From Deltaproteobacteria bacterium (GTDB lineage: Bacteria; Bdellovibrionota_B; Oligoflexia; Oligoflexales; Bog-1112), in NCBI GenBank assembly GCA_947475005.1, contig CANJLI010000008.1, positions 1-56,016 on the forward strand: a DNA stretch of 56,016 bases, in the 5' to 3' direction. The position numbers and the translations under genes are program-made. The notes beneath the pieces were generated by a model. It saw only the letters and a program-made list of their open reading frames with translations. It made no database searches and was not told the origin of the DNA. Positions within the stretch are counted from its first letter, which is position 1. Every line of letters starts with the position of its first letter. Below, piece after piece: positions 18,335-28,087 of the stretch.

Positions 18335-19267
18335 TTACCATTCAGGATGACGGACTTGTATAAAAGGTAAGAGGTGGCGTTTCCAAGAGGGGGAGGAGAT
18401 CGTGTGCACACACAGGTCCCATTTCACTTGCCGAAACCAAGTGCGTTGTTTTTTGGCATAGCGCCTCGTGGCAGTAAAAATTTCGCTCTCTAGATTTTCC
18501 TTCGAAAGTCTCCCTTGTAGAAACTCTGCCACCTGTCGGTAGCCGATGCTGCTCATGGGAATGGCAGAAAGGGGGCACCCCGCTTGCAAGAGTCCTTGCA
18601 CTTCTGCAATCCAGTTGCTTTGCAACATACTGGCGACGCGAGTGCGGATGTTGGCTTCCAGGATTTCCTTTTCCGGTTTCATATAGATCGTACAAGCCGG
18701 TGGAAAAGGCGCTTGTCTCGAAGCCTGTACACAGTCTGCAAAAGTTTGCCCACTGGACATCACAACTTCCAAGGCTCGCAGTGTACGAAATTCATCGTGG
18801 GGGTGAATCTCTTTCGCTCGCACAGGATCTAGCTTTTGCAGCTTCTCGTAGCGTTCCTTCTCACTGTGAGTATGTTGCAGGGAGCCTCGCAACACAGGAT
18901 CAGAGGGGAGGTCATCGAACCGATCCCCTACCAACGCACGAAAATATAACCCTGATCCTCCCACAACGATGGGCACAGCACCTCGAGCAGAAATTTCTGC
19001 AATGGCTTCTCTTGCAAATTTTTGATACTGGCTCGCATCAAAGGTGTCTTTCCACGAAAACAGATCGATGCCATGATGGGGAATGTGGGCCCGTTCTTCT
19101 TGGGTGGCTTTTGCACTGCCGATGTCAAATCCTTGATAGAACTGGATGGAATCGCAATTGATGATTTCACCTCCCAGCTCTTCAGCCAATTGCAAGGCAA
19201 AGCTCGATTTTCCACTCGCTGTAGGACCCACAATGGCAATGTAAGGAGGTACGTTAGGTGCGGTCAA
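18335..19267 (-). CDS. miaA: tRNA dimethylallyltransferase MiaA
   Basis: MiaA transfers a dimethylallyl group from DMAPP to A37 of tRNAs reading UNN codons. The protein (about 310 residues) has the P-loop GPTASGKSS close to the N-terminus, then INCDSIQFYQGFDIGSAK, IVVGGSGLYFRAL, and the late RRYAKKQRTWFR motif. The frame is open to 19336, but a TTG at 19267, 14 bp inside the mutL 3' end, gives the family-sized N-terminus. It is the last gene of an engB-mutL-miaA run with overlapping ends. Its DMAPP would come from the mevalonate genes at 47-50 kb. Confidence 0.93.
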   Translation of the reverse strand: MTAPNVPPYIAIVGPTASGKSSFALQLAEELGGEIINCDSIQFYQGFDIGSAKATQEERAHIPHHGIDLFSWKDTFDASQYQKFAREAIAEISARGAVPIVVGGSGLYFRALVGDRFDDLPSDPVLRGSLQHTHSEKERYEKLQKLDPVRAKEIHPHDEFRTLRALEVVMSSGQTFADCVQASRQAPFPPACTIYMKPEKEILEANIRTRVASMLQSNWIAEVQGLLQAGCPLSAIPMSSIGYRQVAEFLQGRLSKENLESEIFTATRRYAKKQRTWFRQVKWDLCVHTISSPSWKRHLLPFIQVRHPEW

Positions 19268-21107
19268 ACCAACCCTCGACTTCAGATCGATTGAACCATT
19301 TAAATACCCGTCGACCGTGGGGACAGTTGTGTACAAAATCTACGCCCTGAGCTTCTTGCTTTAATCGATGCACGTGGGATTCTTCCAATTTCTCTCCGGC
19401 TCGTACCGCACTGTGACAAGCTAGCGTTGCCAACACCTGATGGTGCAGCGTTGCAGGCATACCGGACTCATGGGGATGGTTGCGCACTTCTTGCAACAGG
19501 GATGCAAACAAGGTGTCAAACTGCTGACGTCGCAGCAACGGAGGCACACCGGTCACCTCGATGCCCTTGCCTTCGAGAATCCCGTAGGTGCACCCGTAGC
19601 TTGCCAGCTGCGCTTGATTCTCTGCAAAGAGAGCCACTTCTTCTGGAGAGAACGCAATCAAATGGGGAATTAACAAAGGCTGACACAAACTGTATAGCGT
19701 CGGATCTTGCAAATATTTTTCGTACAAAATGCGTTCATGGAAGGCATGCTGATCGATCATGAGTACCCGAGTCTCATCGGAAAAAATCAGGTAGCAATCA
19801 AACCAAGAGCCTTGGAATAAAAATTGGTCCCAATCCAAAATGGAAGCAGGCGCTTCCTTCACGGGTAGAAAAGAAGGAGCAGACATACCAGCAGGTGCCT
19901 TCGAAGCCCCCATGCGCAGAGGTGCAAAAGTAAAACTCCGAGTTTCTTTTGCACCAAAAGAAGAAGTTTCGAGTGCGTCTACAGAAACGTTTCGACTCGT
20001 CTGTTGCATCGAACTCGCAGAAAAAGAAGGCATGTGAGATGCGGGTGTGTGAGATACAGCTTGAGGCTCCTCGGCCCAGTGCGCACTGCGCAGTGCCTTT
20101 CGAATTCCTGTAGCCAGCAAGGATTGCACTTCAGCTGCATATTGAAACCGAAGCTCTGCTTTGGTGGGATGCACGTTCACATCTACGAGACTCGGTTCAC
20201 AGGTGAAGAATCCCACCACCTGCGGATATTGTCCCTTGAGTAGATGACTGTGATACCCACGCAGCATGCCATATCGAATGGTTTTGTCTTTCACCCACCG
20301 AGAATTTACAAAGGTCCACATGTTTTTCTGTGTGGCTTTCTCAACGCCCGGAGGAGAAACCAAACCGAAAAAACATCCGTACTGGTTCTCTTCGTGTACG
20401 TATAAAAAAGACCCTGCCTCTTGTGAAGTGAGCACTTGCTGCACACGCTTTCGCAAGGTGCTCTCTGCTATAGGTCCCGTCTCTGGCTCACTCGAAATCC
20501 GAGGCCACGAGATTTTTTCTTTGCCATTGTGAAAAAGCGTAAATGAAATATGGGGATTTGATAAGGCTTGGGATTGCACCAATTCAAAGCAACTTGCGTA
20601 TTCGACTTGGGCAGATTTTAGAAATTTTTCTCGAACGGGTACGTTAAAAAAAAGATCCTGCACTTGAATCGTGGTGCCGACAGGTGCAGGTCGCGTGTAG
20701 ATAGAGGGATTTTCGTTGCCTACGGTTTCAAGTTTGATTCCCTCTTGCGCTTCCACACGTCTCGATAGAAGAGAGAAATGACTGATGGAAGCAATGGAAG
20801 CCAATGCTTCTCCTCGAAAGCCCATGCTCGAGATACAGAACAAATCTTCGCTGGTACGCAGTTTGCTGGTGGCGTGTCGCTTCACTGCGAGGGGCACATC
20901 CTCTGCGTGCATGCCGCTTCCGTCGTCGGTGACGAGGATTTTCTTTCGTCCCCCTTCCTCGAGCTCGATGCGTAGAGACGTTGCGCCTGCGTCTATTGCA
21001 TTTTCCAACAGTTCTTTGAGCACACTCGAGGGACGCTCGATTACTTCTCCAGCTGCGATTTTATCAATCACAGGATCTGCGAGTAACAGAATCCTACTTT
21101 CCCTCAT
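19254..21107 (-). CDS. mutL: DNA mismatch repair protein MutL
   Basis: MutL links MutS mismatch recognition to strand incision. The 617-residue protein has the GHKL ATPase motifs ENAIDAGATS, DDGSGM, KRHATSKL and MGFRGEALASI in the first 110 residues. The C-terminal dimerisation domain carries the endonuclease motif DQHAFHERILYE (about residue 452), which matches DQHA(X)2E(X)4E, plus ACHSAVRAGE and NCPHGRR. It is therefore predicted to nick DNA itself, as in bacteria without MutH. It overlaps engB by 14 bp and miaA by 14 bp. mutS is in the same window at 36.0 kb. Confidence 0.97.
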   Translation of the reverse strand: MRESRILLLADPVIDKIAAGEVIERPSSVLKELLENAIDAGATSLRIELEEGGRKKILVTDDGSGMHAEDVPLAVKRHATSKLRTSEDLFCISSMGFRGEALASIASISHFSLLSRRVEAQEGIKLETVGNENPSIYTRPAPVGTTIQVQDLFFNVPVREKFLKSAQVEYASCFELVQSQALSNPHISFTLFHNGKEKISWPRISSEPETGPIAESTLRKRVQQVLTSQEAGSFLYVHEENQYGCFFGLVSPPGVEKATQKNMWTFVNSRWVKDKTIRYGMLRGYHSHLLKGQYPQVVGFFTCEPSLVDVNVHPTKAELRFQYAAEVQSLLATGIRKALRSAHWAEEPQAVSHTPASHMPSFSASSMQQTSRNVSVDALETSSFGAKETRSFTFAPLRMGASKAPAGMSAPSFLPVKEAPASILDWDQFLFQGSWFDCYLIFSDETRVLMIDQHAFHERILYEKYLQDPTLYSLCQPLLIPHLIAFSPEEVALFAENQAQLASYGCTYGILEGKGIEVTGVPPLLRRQQFDTLFASLLQEVRNHPHESGMPATLHHQVLATLACHSAVRAGEKLEESHVHRLKQEAQGVDFVHNCPHGRRVFKWFNRSEVEGWFDRT

Positions 21108-21726
21108 GATCCACTTCCTCTTCTGTTTCCTCTTCTTCCTCTACATGATGGACTTGCTCTTGCATGTAGGTGCGTAACTCTGCAACTCCGGTCTTGTGGA
21201 GATTGGAGATCGTATGCACGGGTAGGTCTTCAAAAAGAGGGGCAATAGTGGCTTGGATGGCGGCAACATATTGTTTTTGTTGTTGAACCGAGAATTTATC
21301 GATCTTGGTCAAAACCAAAGAGACTCGCTTTACCTCTAACAGGTCCTCGAGTAGGCACAAATCCACATCATCCAAGGGGCGTCGAATGTCGTGCAGGAAA
21401 AAGACTTCTCGCACGTTGGCGCGCTCTAAAAAATCTCGGATGAGTAAATCCCAGGTTTTTTGTAGTTTTTTCGGTGTCTTGTTAAATCCGTACCCAGGTA
21501 AATCCACCAAAAAGAGGCAGGTCTCTGGATTGACCTGCAGCTCGAAGTAGTGGATCATTTGCGTGCGCCCTGGCATGGCACTGGTCCTTGCTAACTTTGA
21601 ATTTAGCAACCCATTGATAAGAGAGGATTTTCCGCAATTTGAACGCCCCACAAATCCGAATTCACACGCCACGGGAGCGGGTAATTGTTCAGAGGTCGCT
21701 ACGGCCTTGAGGTAACGGGCTTGCAT
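21094..21726 (-). CDS. engB: Ribosome biogenesis GTPase EngB (YsxC/YihA)
   Basis: This is a GTPase needed for 50S subunit assembly. Motifs are G1 GRSNCGKSS (about 27-35), G2 around TSAMPGRTQ, G3 DLPGYGF (about 74-80) and G4 TKIDKF (about 138-143). The C-terminus is unusually acidic (a run of Glu from about residue 194 to the end). The start is ATG 21726, with a GGAG ribosome site. It heads the minus-strand engB-mutL-miaA run and is divergent from the SulP gene across 206 bp. Confidence 0.95.
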   Translation of the reverse strand: MQARYLKAVATSEQLPAPVACEFGFVGRSNCGKSSLINGLLNSKLARTSAMPGRTQMIHYFELQVNPETCLFLVDLPGYGFNKTPKKLQKTWDLLIRDFLERANVREVFFLHDIRRPLDDVDLCLLEDLLEVKRVSLVLTKIDKFSVQQQKQYVAAIQATIAPLFEDLPVHTISNLHKTGVAELRTYMQEQVHHVEEEEETEEEVDHEGK

Positions 21727-21932
21727 AGAATCTCCATCATAGGGGAAAAGTCGCTTGTTCTACTGGTTGTAGCGGGAAAGTTTGCTGGTGGCAAATGTTA
21801 CTTACCAGGCAAACCCACGGTGCCCCTGTGTGATGCGTGAGTTCGCCTAGGAAAAGAGGAGCTTTTCGAAAAATGCGGGTGTAATCCTAAGCAAGTAGGG
21901 CAGTTTTTACAGTTGAGTATGGGGAAAAAAAT

Positions 21933-23498
21933 ATGGGCCCACTTCATCAAAAAGACATCCTTTCCGGTTTTTTTGTATTCTTAATCGCATTGCCGTTGTC
22001 CATGGGTGTTGCCATAGCAAGCGGATTTCCTCCCATTTCAGGTATTTTTACAGCCTGCATCGGAGGCTGTTTGGCAAGTGCCATTGGTAGCGCCCGTCTT
22101 ACGATCAAAGGCCCTGCTGCGGGCCTCATTGTCATCGTACTGGGTTCCGTACAAGAGCTTGGCATGGGAGATCCCATTTTGGGCTATAAAAAAACCCTAG
22201 CTGTGGGCGTAGGAGCAGCTCTCGTTCAAATTTTGTTTGCCATCAGTCGTTTGGGTATTTTTGCGGAGATGATGCCACTCGCTGTGGTGCATGGGATGTT
22301 GGCAGCCATTGGCATTATCATCATGTCCAAACAACTGCATCTATTATGCGGTGTCATGCCCGCCAGTTCTCACCCCATCGATCTGTTGTTGGAAATTCCG
22401 CACAGTGTGCAGTATCTCAACCCAGAGGTGTTTCTCATCGGTATCATCTCCTTATTGATTTTATTTCTATTACCTCGACTTAAAATTCAGGGCCTCAAAA
22501 AAATCCCAGCTCCCATTTTTGCCTTGTGTGCATCGGTTCCCCTCGCACTCTTTTTTCAGTTTGATACCTCTCATGCATATACGTTTCGAGGTACGCTCCA
22601 TGCCATAGGCCCTGAGTTTTTGGTTAATTTGCCTTCCAATTTTTTAGAAGCAATTACGTTCCCGGATTTTTCAAGTGTCTTTTCTTTTATCTCTCTCAAG
22701 TACATCTTTCTGCTTTCCATGATTGGCATGATCGAATCCTTGCTTACAGTCTCTGCAGTGGATGCTCTCGACCCCAAACGAATCCCCTCGAATTTAAATC
22801 AAGATTTGCTCTCCACAGGGCTTAGCAATTTGGTGGCTGCCTGCATTGGAGGCCTTCCTATGATCTCCGAAATTGTACGGAGTAAAGCCAACATCGACAA
22901 CGGTGCTGAAAGTGCATGGTCCAACTTTTTCCATGGGGTTTTTCTCTTTCTAGCTATGGCAATTTTCCCCTCTCTGCTCCATTACATTCCTCTCGCAGTG
23001 CTAGCGGCGATGCTGGTGTACACCGGCTCTCGATTGGCTTCGCCTCGAGAGTTTGTACATACGTTTCAAAAGGGCCATGATCAATTTGCTATTTTCTTGA
23101 TTACTGTAGTCACAATTTTATGTACCGATTTGCTGGTGGGCATTCTTGTGGGCCTCCTTTGTAAGGCGATTCTCCACCAAATTCGAGGGGTTTCCATAGG
23201 GCAGCTTGTACACATTCAAACTTCTACTGTCCTGCGAGGAGACAGACAGATTATTAAAGTGGAAAGTCCTTGCACTTTCACGACCTACATTCCCTTAAAA
23301 CGAAAAATTCTCGCTGCGAGAAAAGAGTACACTGTCGTAGAATTGGATTTTTGTTCCTCTCGGTTGGTGGACTATACGGTGCAAAAAAAAATACTTGATT
23401 TACAAAAAGAGCTAGGTGCTGATCATCTCATTATTACAGGACTGGATGATCATCGGTCGGTCTCTAAAGATCCTGCATCTACCAAAATCATGTTGTAA
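21933..23498 (+). CDS. SulP-family anion (probable bicarbonate) transporter
   Basis: The 521-residue protein opens with the SulP signature (DILSGFFVFLIALPLSMGVAIA) and has about ten to twelve membrane spans, the GPAAGLIVIV segment (about 53-62), and a short C-terminal STAS domain (about 440-510). SulP members carry sulfate, bicarbonate or other anions. Here dabA starts 14 bp downstream, so a bicarbonate role is a reasonable inference, not shown by the sequence. A GGGGA ribosome site precedes ATG 21933. The gene is rich in A and T runs compared with mutL. Confidence 0.88.
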   Translation: MGPLHQKDILSGFFVFLIALPLSMGVAIASGFPPISGIFTACIGGCLASAIGSARLTIKGPAAGLIVIVLGSVQELGMGDPILGYKKTLAVGVGAALVQILFAISRLGIFAEMMPLAVVHGMLAAIGIIIMSKQLHLLCGVMPASSHPIDLLLEIPHSVQYLNPEVFLIGIISLLILFLLPRLKIQGLKKIPAPIFALCASVPLALFFQFDTSHAYTFRGTLHAIGPEFLVNLPSNFLEAITFPDFSSVFSFISLKYIFLLSMIGMIESLLTVSAVDALDPKRIPSNLNQDLLSTGLSNLVAACIGGLPMISEIVRSKANIDNGAESAWSNFFHGVFLFLAMAIFPSLLHYIPLAVLAAMLVYTGSRLASPREFVHTFQKGHDQFAIFLITVVTILCTDLLVGILVGLLCKAILHQIRGVSIGQLVHIQTSTVLRGDRQIIKVESPCTFTTYIPLKRKILAARKEYTVVELDFCSSRLVDYTVQKKILDLQKELGADHLIITGLDDHRSVSKDPASTKIML

Positions 23499-23512
23499 GT
23501 AGGGAGGGGAAG

Positions 23513-26173
23513 GTGGACACTGCCGACCGCAAAATCTTACAAAAAGCCGTGCAGGAGGTGCGGAAATTACTTCCGCTTCAAAACCCACTGCATACATTTG
23601 TTCACAACAACATTCTCATGGCGTGGGAAGACCAACCCTTTTGGCAGGCCACCGAAAAAGCTGCGACGCTATACCGAGCCAAACCGTATCGAGAGTTTGA
23701 GTTTTATACCCAGGCCTATCAAAGTGGACGAATTGGAAAACCGGCTTTTTATCAAGCTTGTGATTCTTTTTTGCGCCAAAAAGACCTGTGGATTCCCTCT
23801 CAAACGCTCTCTCGAGAAACACAAGTGTTGGCCTCTATTTTGCTGCGCTTGGAGTCTGGTTTCTTTTCCCATTTGGCTCGTCCGACCCAAATTCCAAATG
23901 GATGGCTCACTTTTTTAATTCAAAAAAATCCACAGGTACAGCAGTGGTGCCAAGGTACAGTCCCTCAAATAAATGGAAAAAAAAGGGGACCGCTGCTTGC
24001 AGAGCCGATGCCAAACTCAGGCTGCTATGCGGGGCTTTTTGAAATTTCACGCCTCATTGAATCCTTTATGGATCAAGGGGTATCACCTTGGGCGAATCCC
24101 TTTATCGAAAAAGGATTCGTTGGCTATGCGGCAGCCTATTTTGCGAGCAAAAAATGGGTGGCTTTTCCCTGGCAAAAACGATTGGCCATGGAGTTACGTG
24201 GAGCAGAACAGCTGGATACGGAGGTCGCCCTTCATCAAGCACTTTCGCGTTTTCACTGCGCCAAAGACCTGTGGGAACCCCTTCTGGTGGAAGCGGCCTT
24301 TCTCCTTAAAGGCTGGGCAGGGATTATCAATCGATTGGAAACCAATCCGAGTATTGCGCCGGTTCGAAGTTCTACGGTTGCATTGCAAGAGCTCTTGGTA
24401 GTCGTTCTTTTTCTATTGCATAGCTGTCATGTAAAATTGCATGAACCTGGGTTTTTATACGAAAAAAAGCCCATTTCCAATTTCCATGTCTTTTCTTTTC
24501 TATTGCGAGAGTTTATTCAGGCCTATAGCGAATTTGAATTGCGAGAGTGGGGATGGACACTTTCTTTTAATTCCCTTATCGAAGCCGTGTTGAGATTAGA
24601 GCCACATCGATTACATCAAATTTGGCACGAAGCCTATGAGATCGAGATCTACGAAAAAGCAATCGCTCTTCTTTCTGCCCCTAAGGTTTCGCGGGTTTCC
24701 TCAAAAGAAAAACAAGCAGCTCACATTCTATTTTGTATCGATGATCGAGAGGAGTCTTTACGTCGACATGTGGAGAAACTTCGACCTGATGTATATACCC
24801 ATGGGGTGCTCGGTTTTTTTGGTGTGGAGCGAGGTGTCGAAGAGGAGAATACTACAAGGCGAGGGCGCTGGCCCTTTTTCTATCGAAGAAAAGGGTTGGT
24901 CTGGGAGTTTTTCCATTCTCTTTTCCTCGGAGCTTTTAGCGGCATTGTCTTGGTGATGCGTGTGCTCTGTCCGGGATGGAGTGGGCGACTGTTGTCTCGG
25001 TGGAAGAAACAATGGCCTTCCAAATCGTCTCTTGTGCTCCATCATGCAAGACGAAAGAGATTGAACACCGTTTATAGTTTAGAACAACAGGCTGACGTGG
25101 TGGCTTCTTTCTTTCGTCTGTCAAGTTTGCAAAATCAACTCCACGGGATGGTTGTTTTGATGGCCCATGGCGCAAGCAGTGCAAATAATCCTTTTTGCCA
25201 ATCCTATGGATGTGGGGCCTGTGGGGGGCAACCTGGTGGTGAATATGCCAGGTTGTTTTCAAAAATGGCAAATAATCCACAAGTCCGAGAACAACTGCAA
25301 CAACGTGGAATCATCCTTTCTGAGTCGGTGTGGTTTATCCCTGCCCAACATGATACCACCACAGATGAAATTTTGTTTTTCTCTGAGTTTCTTGTGCCAG
25401 AAAAATTTCGAGAACAGTTGAAGGTGTTGCAACAAGATTTATATCAAGCTACGCAGCTGAATGCCCATGAACGTATTCGACGATTTCCAAATGCTCCGTT
25501 TTTTCACAAAAGAAAAGTAGCTCTTTCCCATGTTCATGCGCGTTCTTTGAACTTGGCAGAGCCTCGGCCTGAGTATGGTCATACAGGGGTCTCGATGGCT
25601 ATATTTGGCAGACGTTCTTGTACAGAAGATCTATTTCTTGATCGCCGGTCTTTTTTGGTCACTTATGATGCCACTTTGGATCTCGATGGTTCTATACTGT
25701 CGGATATTTTGATCGCCGCTTTGCCGGTTTGTGCCAATATTAATTTGGATTATTTTTTCTCTGCCTTAGACAATCAAGGGTTTGGAGCTGGTTCCAAGCT
25801 CCCTCTCAATATCAGTGCCTTGCTGGGAGTGGTCACCGGTGGAGGTGGAGATTTGCGGATTGGTCTTGCGGCTCAGATGGTTGAAAAGCATGAGCCCATC
25901 CGTTGCTTGATGGTGGTGGAGGCCAAACTGGAGCATCTCGAAAAGGCTATTTGGGGCTCTGAAAAACTTGTAAATTTGGTCAAAAATCAGTGGGTACGTC
26001 TGCTGTGTATCGATCCTTATACACAGCAAATGCGAGGATATAGTGATGCTGGGTGGACTCCTGTCCAAGCCCTTTGTGATTTTGATTTCGATGAGGATCC
26101 CCCGTCTATTTATACGTCCCGATTTGAAAATCAACCTTCTCAAAAGCGTCTCCATATGCTTCGATCCGAGTAA
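23513..26173 (+). CDS. dabA: Inorganic carbon transporter subunit DabA (DUF2309/UPF0753)
   Basis: DabA is the carbonic-anhydrase-like cytoplasmic subunit of the DAB system, which couples CO2 hydration to cation influx through DabB. The 886 residues contain the zinc-site motif FCIDDREESLRRH (Cys408, Asp410) and MAHGASSANNPFCQSYGCGACGG with His552 and Cys567. The His-to-Cys spacing of 15 fits the four-ligand site (Cys, Asp, His, Cys) known from Halothiobacillus DabA. It starts with GTG 23513 behind a strong AGGGAGGGGAAG site. The order sulP-dabA-dabB with small gaps suggests one operon. Confidence 0.93.
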   Translation: MDTADRKILQKAVQEVRKLLPLQNPLHTFVHNNILMAWEDQPFWQATEKAATLYRAKPYREFEFYTQAYQSGRIGKPAFYQACDSFLRQKDLWIPSQTLSRETQVLASILLRLESGFFSHLARPTQIPNGWLTFLIQKNPQVQQWCQGTVPQINGKKRGPLLAEPMPNSGCYAGLFEISRLIESFMDQGVSPWANPFIEKGFVGYAAAYFASKKWVAFPWQKRLAMELRGAEQLDTEVALHQALSRFHCAKDLWEPLLVEAAFLLKGWAGIINRLETNPSIAPVRSSTVALQELLVVVLFLLHSCHVKLHEPGFLYEKKPISNFHVFSFLLREFIQAYSEFELREWGWTLSFNSLIEAVLRLEPHRLHQIWHEAYEIEIYEKAIALLSAPKVSRVSSKEKQAAHILFCIDDREESLRRHVEKLRPDVYTHGVLGFFGVERGVEEENTTRRGRWPFFYRRKGLVWEFFHSLFLGAFSGIVLVMRVLCPGWSGRLLSRWKKQWPSKSSLVLHHARRKRLNTVYSLEQQADVVASFFRLSSLQNQLHGMVVLMAHGASSANNPFCQSYGCGACGGQPGGEYARLFSKMANNPQVREQLQQRGIILSESVWFIPAQHDTTTDEILFFSEFLVPEKFREQLKVLQQDLYQATQLNAHERIRRFPNAPFFHKRKVALSHVHARSLNLAEPRPEYGHTGVSMAIFGRRSCTEDLFLDRRSFLVTYDATLDLDGSILSDILIAALPVCANINLDYFFSALDNQGFGAGSKLPLNISALLGVVTGGGGDLRIGLAAQMVEKHEPIRCLMVVEAKLEHLEKAIWGSEKLVNLVKNQWVRLLCIDPYTQQMRGYSDAGWTPVQALCDFDFDEDPPSIYTSRFENQPSQKRLHMLRSE

Positions 26174-26185
26174 CGGGAGTCTGCC

Positions 26186-28087
26186 ATGTTGTCTGCGCTC
26201 ATTTCTTCGTTGGTGTTGCTTCCCTTAGGTTGGGTGGTAGTTGCCCTACTCTTTTTTTGGGGAAATATCGGTCCAAAAAAAACATATCTATTAATCGCAA
26301 GTCTACGATTGGTGTGCATCCTTTTGCTATGCCTTTCTATTTTTAATCTTCTCTTGCATGCTCAAATGGGGCCTGCACAAATTTTGGATTTTGGAGAATG
26401 GTTTCCACTGGATGATGATCTGTTTCCCTTGGCCTTGCAAACAGATCTCTTGGGAGCTGCTTATCTGTGCATGAGTGATTTTTTACTCGTGATTATTGTA
26501 CACTTCTCCTCCAGTTATCTATTGGGGGATGCGGGGTTTACGAGATTTTTTGTATGCTTGGGTGTAGCTAGATTTGGACTGGGGTTGGTCTGTTTGGGAG
26601 CTACCATCGATGTACTTTTAATTGGATGGGAATTGGTGGGGCTTAGTTCTGTATTGCTTATCTCATTCTTTCGTCACAGTGCGCGAGCTGCAGCCAACAG
26701 TGTGAGTGCATGGGTATGTTACAAAATATGTGACCTTGCCTTAATTGTGGCAGTTGGCTTGAGTCATAATCTGGGGCACCATGTTTTTTGGGACAATTTG
26801 TATACGAAGCTGGATGTCACAGCTTCCACTCATCATCAAATTTTACTTATCGCAACGCTTCTTATTTTGAGTACCATTGCAAAATCGGGACAATTTCCTT
26901 TTCAGTGGTGGGTGCCGAGAGCTATGGAAGGCCCATCCCCTTCCAGTGCAATTTTTTACGGAGCCCTTTCTTTGCATCTAGGGCCTTTTTTGTTATTACG
27001 TACCTATCCCATTTGGCACCCTTCCTTATGGTTATGTGCGTTGGTAGGTGGAATTGGGGGGCTCAGCGCTATAGTTTCCACCATGAGTGGGCGGGTGAAT
27101 GCAAATGTAAAAACCAAACTGGCAAATGCTGCTGTTTGCCAAGTAGGATTGATCTACGTAGAGCTAGCCTTTGGCTGCCCTCGATTGGCTCTCTATCATC
27201 TCTTTACTCACAGTTTACTTCGCTCTTGGCAATTCTTGCGGGCCAATTCTTTGCTGCAAGATTTTCAAAAAAATCCCATGGTGGCAGAGGATATGAAATA
27301 TCGTTCTTATTTTAGTCTCACTCGTTGGGTGCCTGCTTCTTGGACACAGACTGCGTATTTGTGGGCCCAACAAGGTTTCTTTGTGGAACAGTTGATGCAT
27401 CGAATCGCCGATCGATTTCTTTCTCTTGTCAAATCTGTCTATCGAATCAAACGAAATATTGTTTTGCATGGTTTGTTCTTGATTCCAAAGAAAAAGGCAA
27501 AGCGACGGTTTTTATTCTTGCTCCGATTTGGTGTTTTACAGTCGATTATTATGGCACTTTGTGGATGGTTAAAAATTGGACATGCCTACTATGGGCTCAT
27601 CTGTTTGGTGTTTCCATTTCTGGCTATTTTCTTTGCTTGTTTTTCTTTGGTCACAGGGCGTTGGTCCAGCTGTTTGTATTACTGCGCACAAAGTTTTACT
27701 CAGCTGTACACGATTTTGTTATTGAGCGAAGATACCCGTTGCCGGTGGGTGGGTGGGGGCTGCCTTTTGTTTCAGATGGTTTTGCTGTTGTATTTACAAA
27801 GCGTTGATGTGCGGCTCATTCGAGCTCGTCATGCCGTCACGGTCTTTTTGCACACGCATTTTGATGGGTTGAAAAACACGCCTGGATTTATTTTTACGCT
27901 TCTGTTGCTTTTTCTGGGGGCTCCGGGGTCACTTGCCTATTTGGGGCAAGATGCGTTGGGGCATATTGTATTGGAACATCAAGGGATCGGCCTGCACCTG
28001 GTTGCGTTGTTGGCTTCGTCCATTTGTTTTATTGCCATTTATCGACGATATTTGGATTTGTATCATGGGACCAAGCCGATTGAGTGA
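26186..28087 (+). CDS. dabB: Inorganic carbon transporter membrane subunit DabB (NuoL/ND5-like)
   Basis: DabB is a proton-antiporter-like membrane subunit related to NuoL that pairs with DabA. The 633 residues have many hydrophobic spans and family segments such as LLIGWELVGLSSVLLISFFR (about 150-169) and a KSGQFPFQWWVPRAMEGPSPSSA core (about 233-255), the same pattern as complex I NuoL. It starts 12 bp after dabA with GGGAG upstream of ATG 26186. No other complex I or Mrp subunits are nearby, which supports DabB rather than NuoL. The repeat element begins at its stop. Confidence 0.9.
   Translation: MLSALISSLVLLPLGWVVVALLFFWGNIGPKKTYLLIASLRLVCILLLCLSIFNLLLHAQMGPAQILDFGEWFPLDDDLFPLALQTDLLGAAYLCMSDFLLVIIVHFSSSYLLGDAGFTRFFVCLGVARFGLGLVCLGATIDVLLIGWELVGLSSVLLISFFRHSARAAANSVSAWVCYKICDLALIVAVGLSHNLGHHVFWDNLYTKLDVTASTHHQILLIATLLILSTIAKSGQFPFQWWVPRAMEGPSPSSAIFYGALSLHLGPFLLLRTYPIWHPSLWLCALVGGIGGLSAIVSTMSGRVNANVKTKLANAAVCQVGLIYVELAFGCPRLALYHLFTHSLLRSWQFLRANSLLQDFQKNPMVAEDMKYRSYFSLTRWVPASWTQTAYLWAQQGFFVEQLMHRIADRFLSLVKSVYRIKRNIVLHGLFLIPKKKAKRRFLFLLRFGVLQSIIMALCGWLKIGHAYYGLICLVFPFLAIFFACFSLVTGRWSSCLYYCAQSFTQLYTILLLSEDTRCRWVGGGCLLFQMVLLLYLQSVDVRLIRARHAVTVFLHTHFDGLKNTPGFIFTLLLLFLGAPGSLAYLGQDALGHIVLEHQGIGLHLVALLASSICFIAIYRRYLDLYHGTKPIE

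Noticed and set aside
26186..28087. Reading this gene as complex I subunit NuoL.
   Set aside because: No other nuo genes are adjacent, and dabA lies 12 bp upstream, so DabB is the better call.
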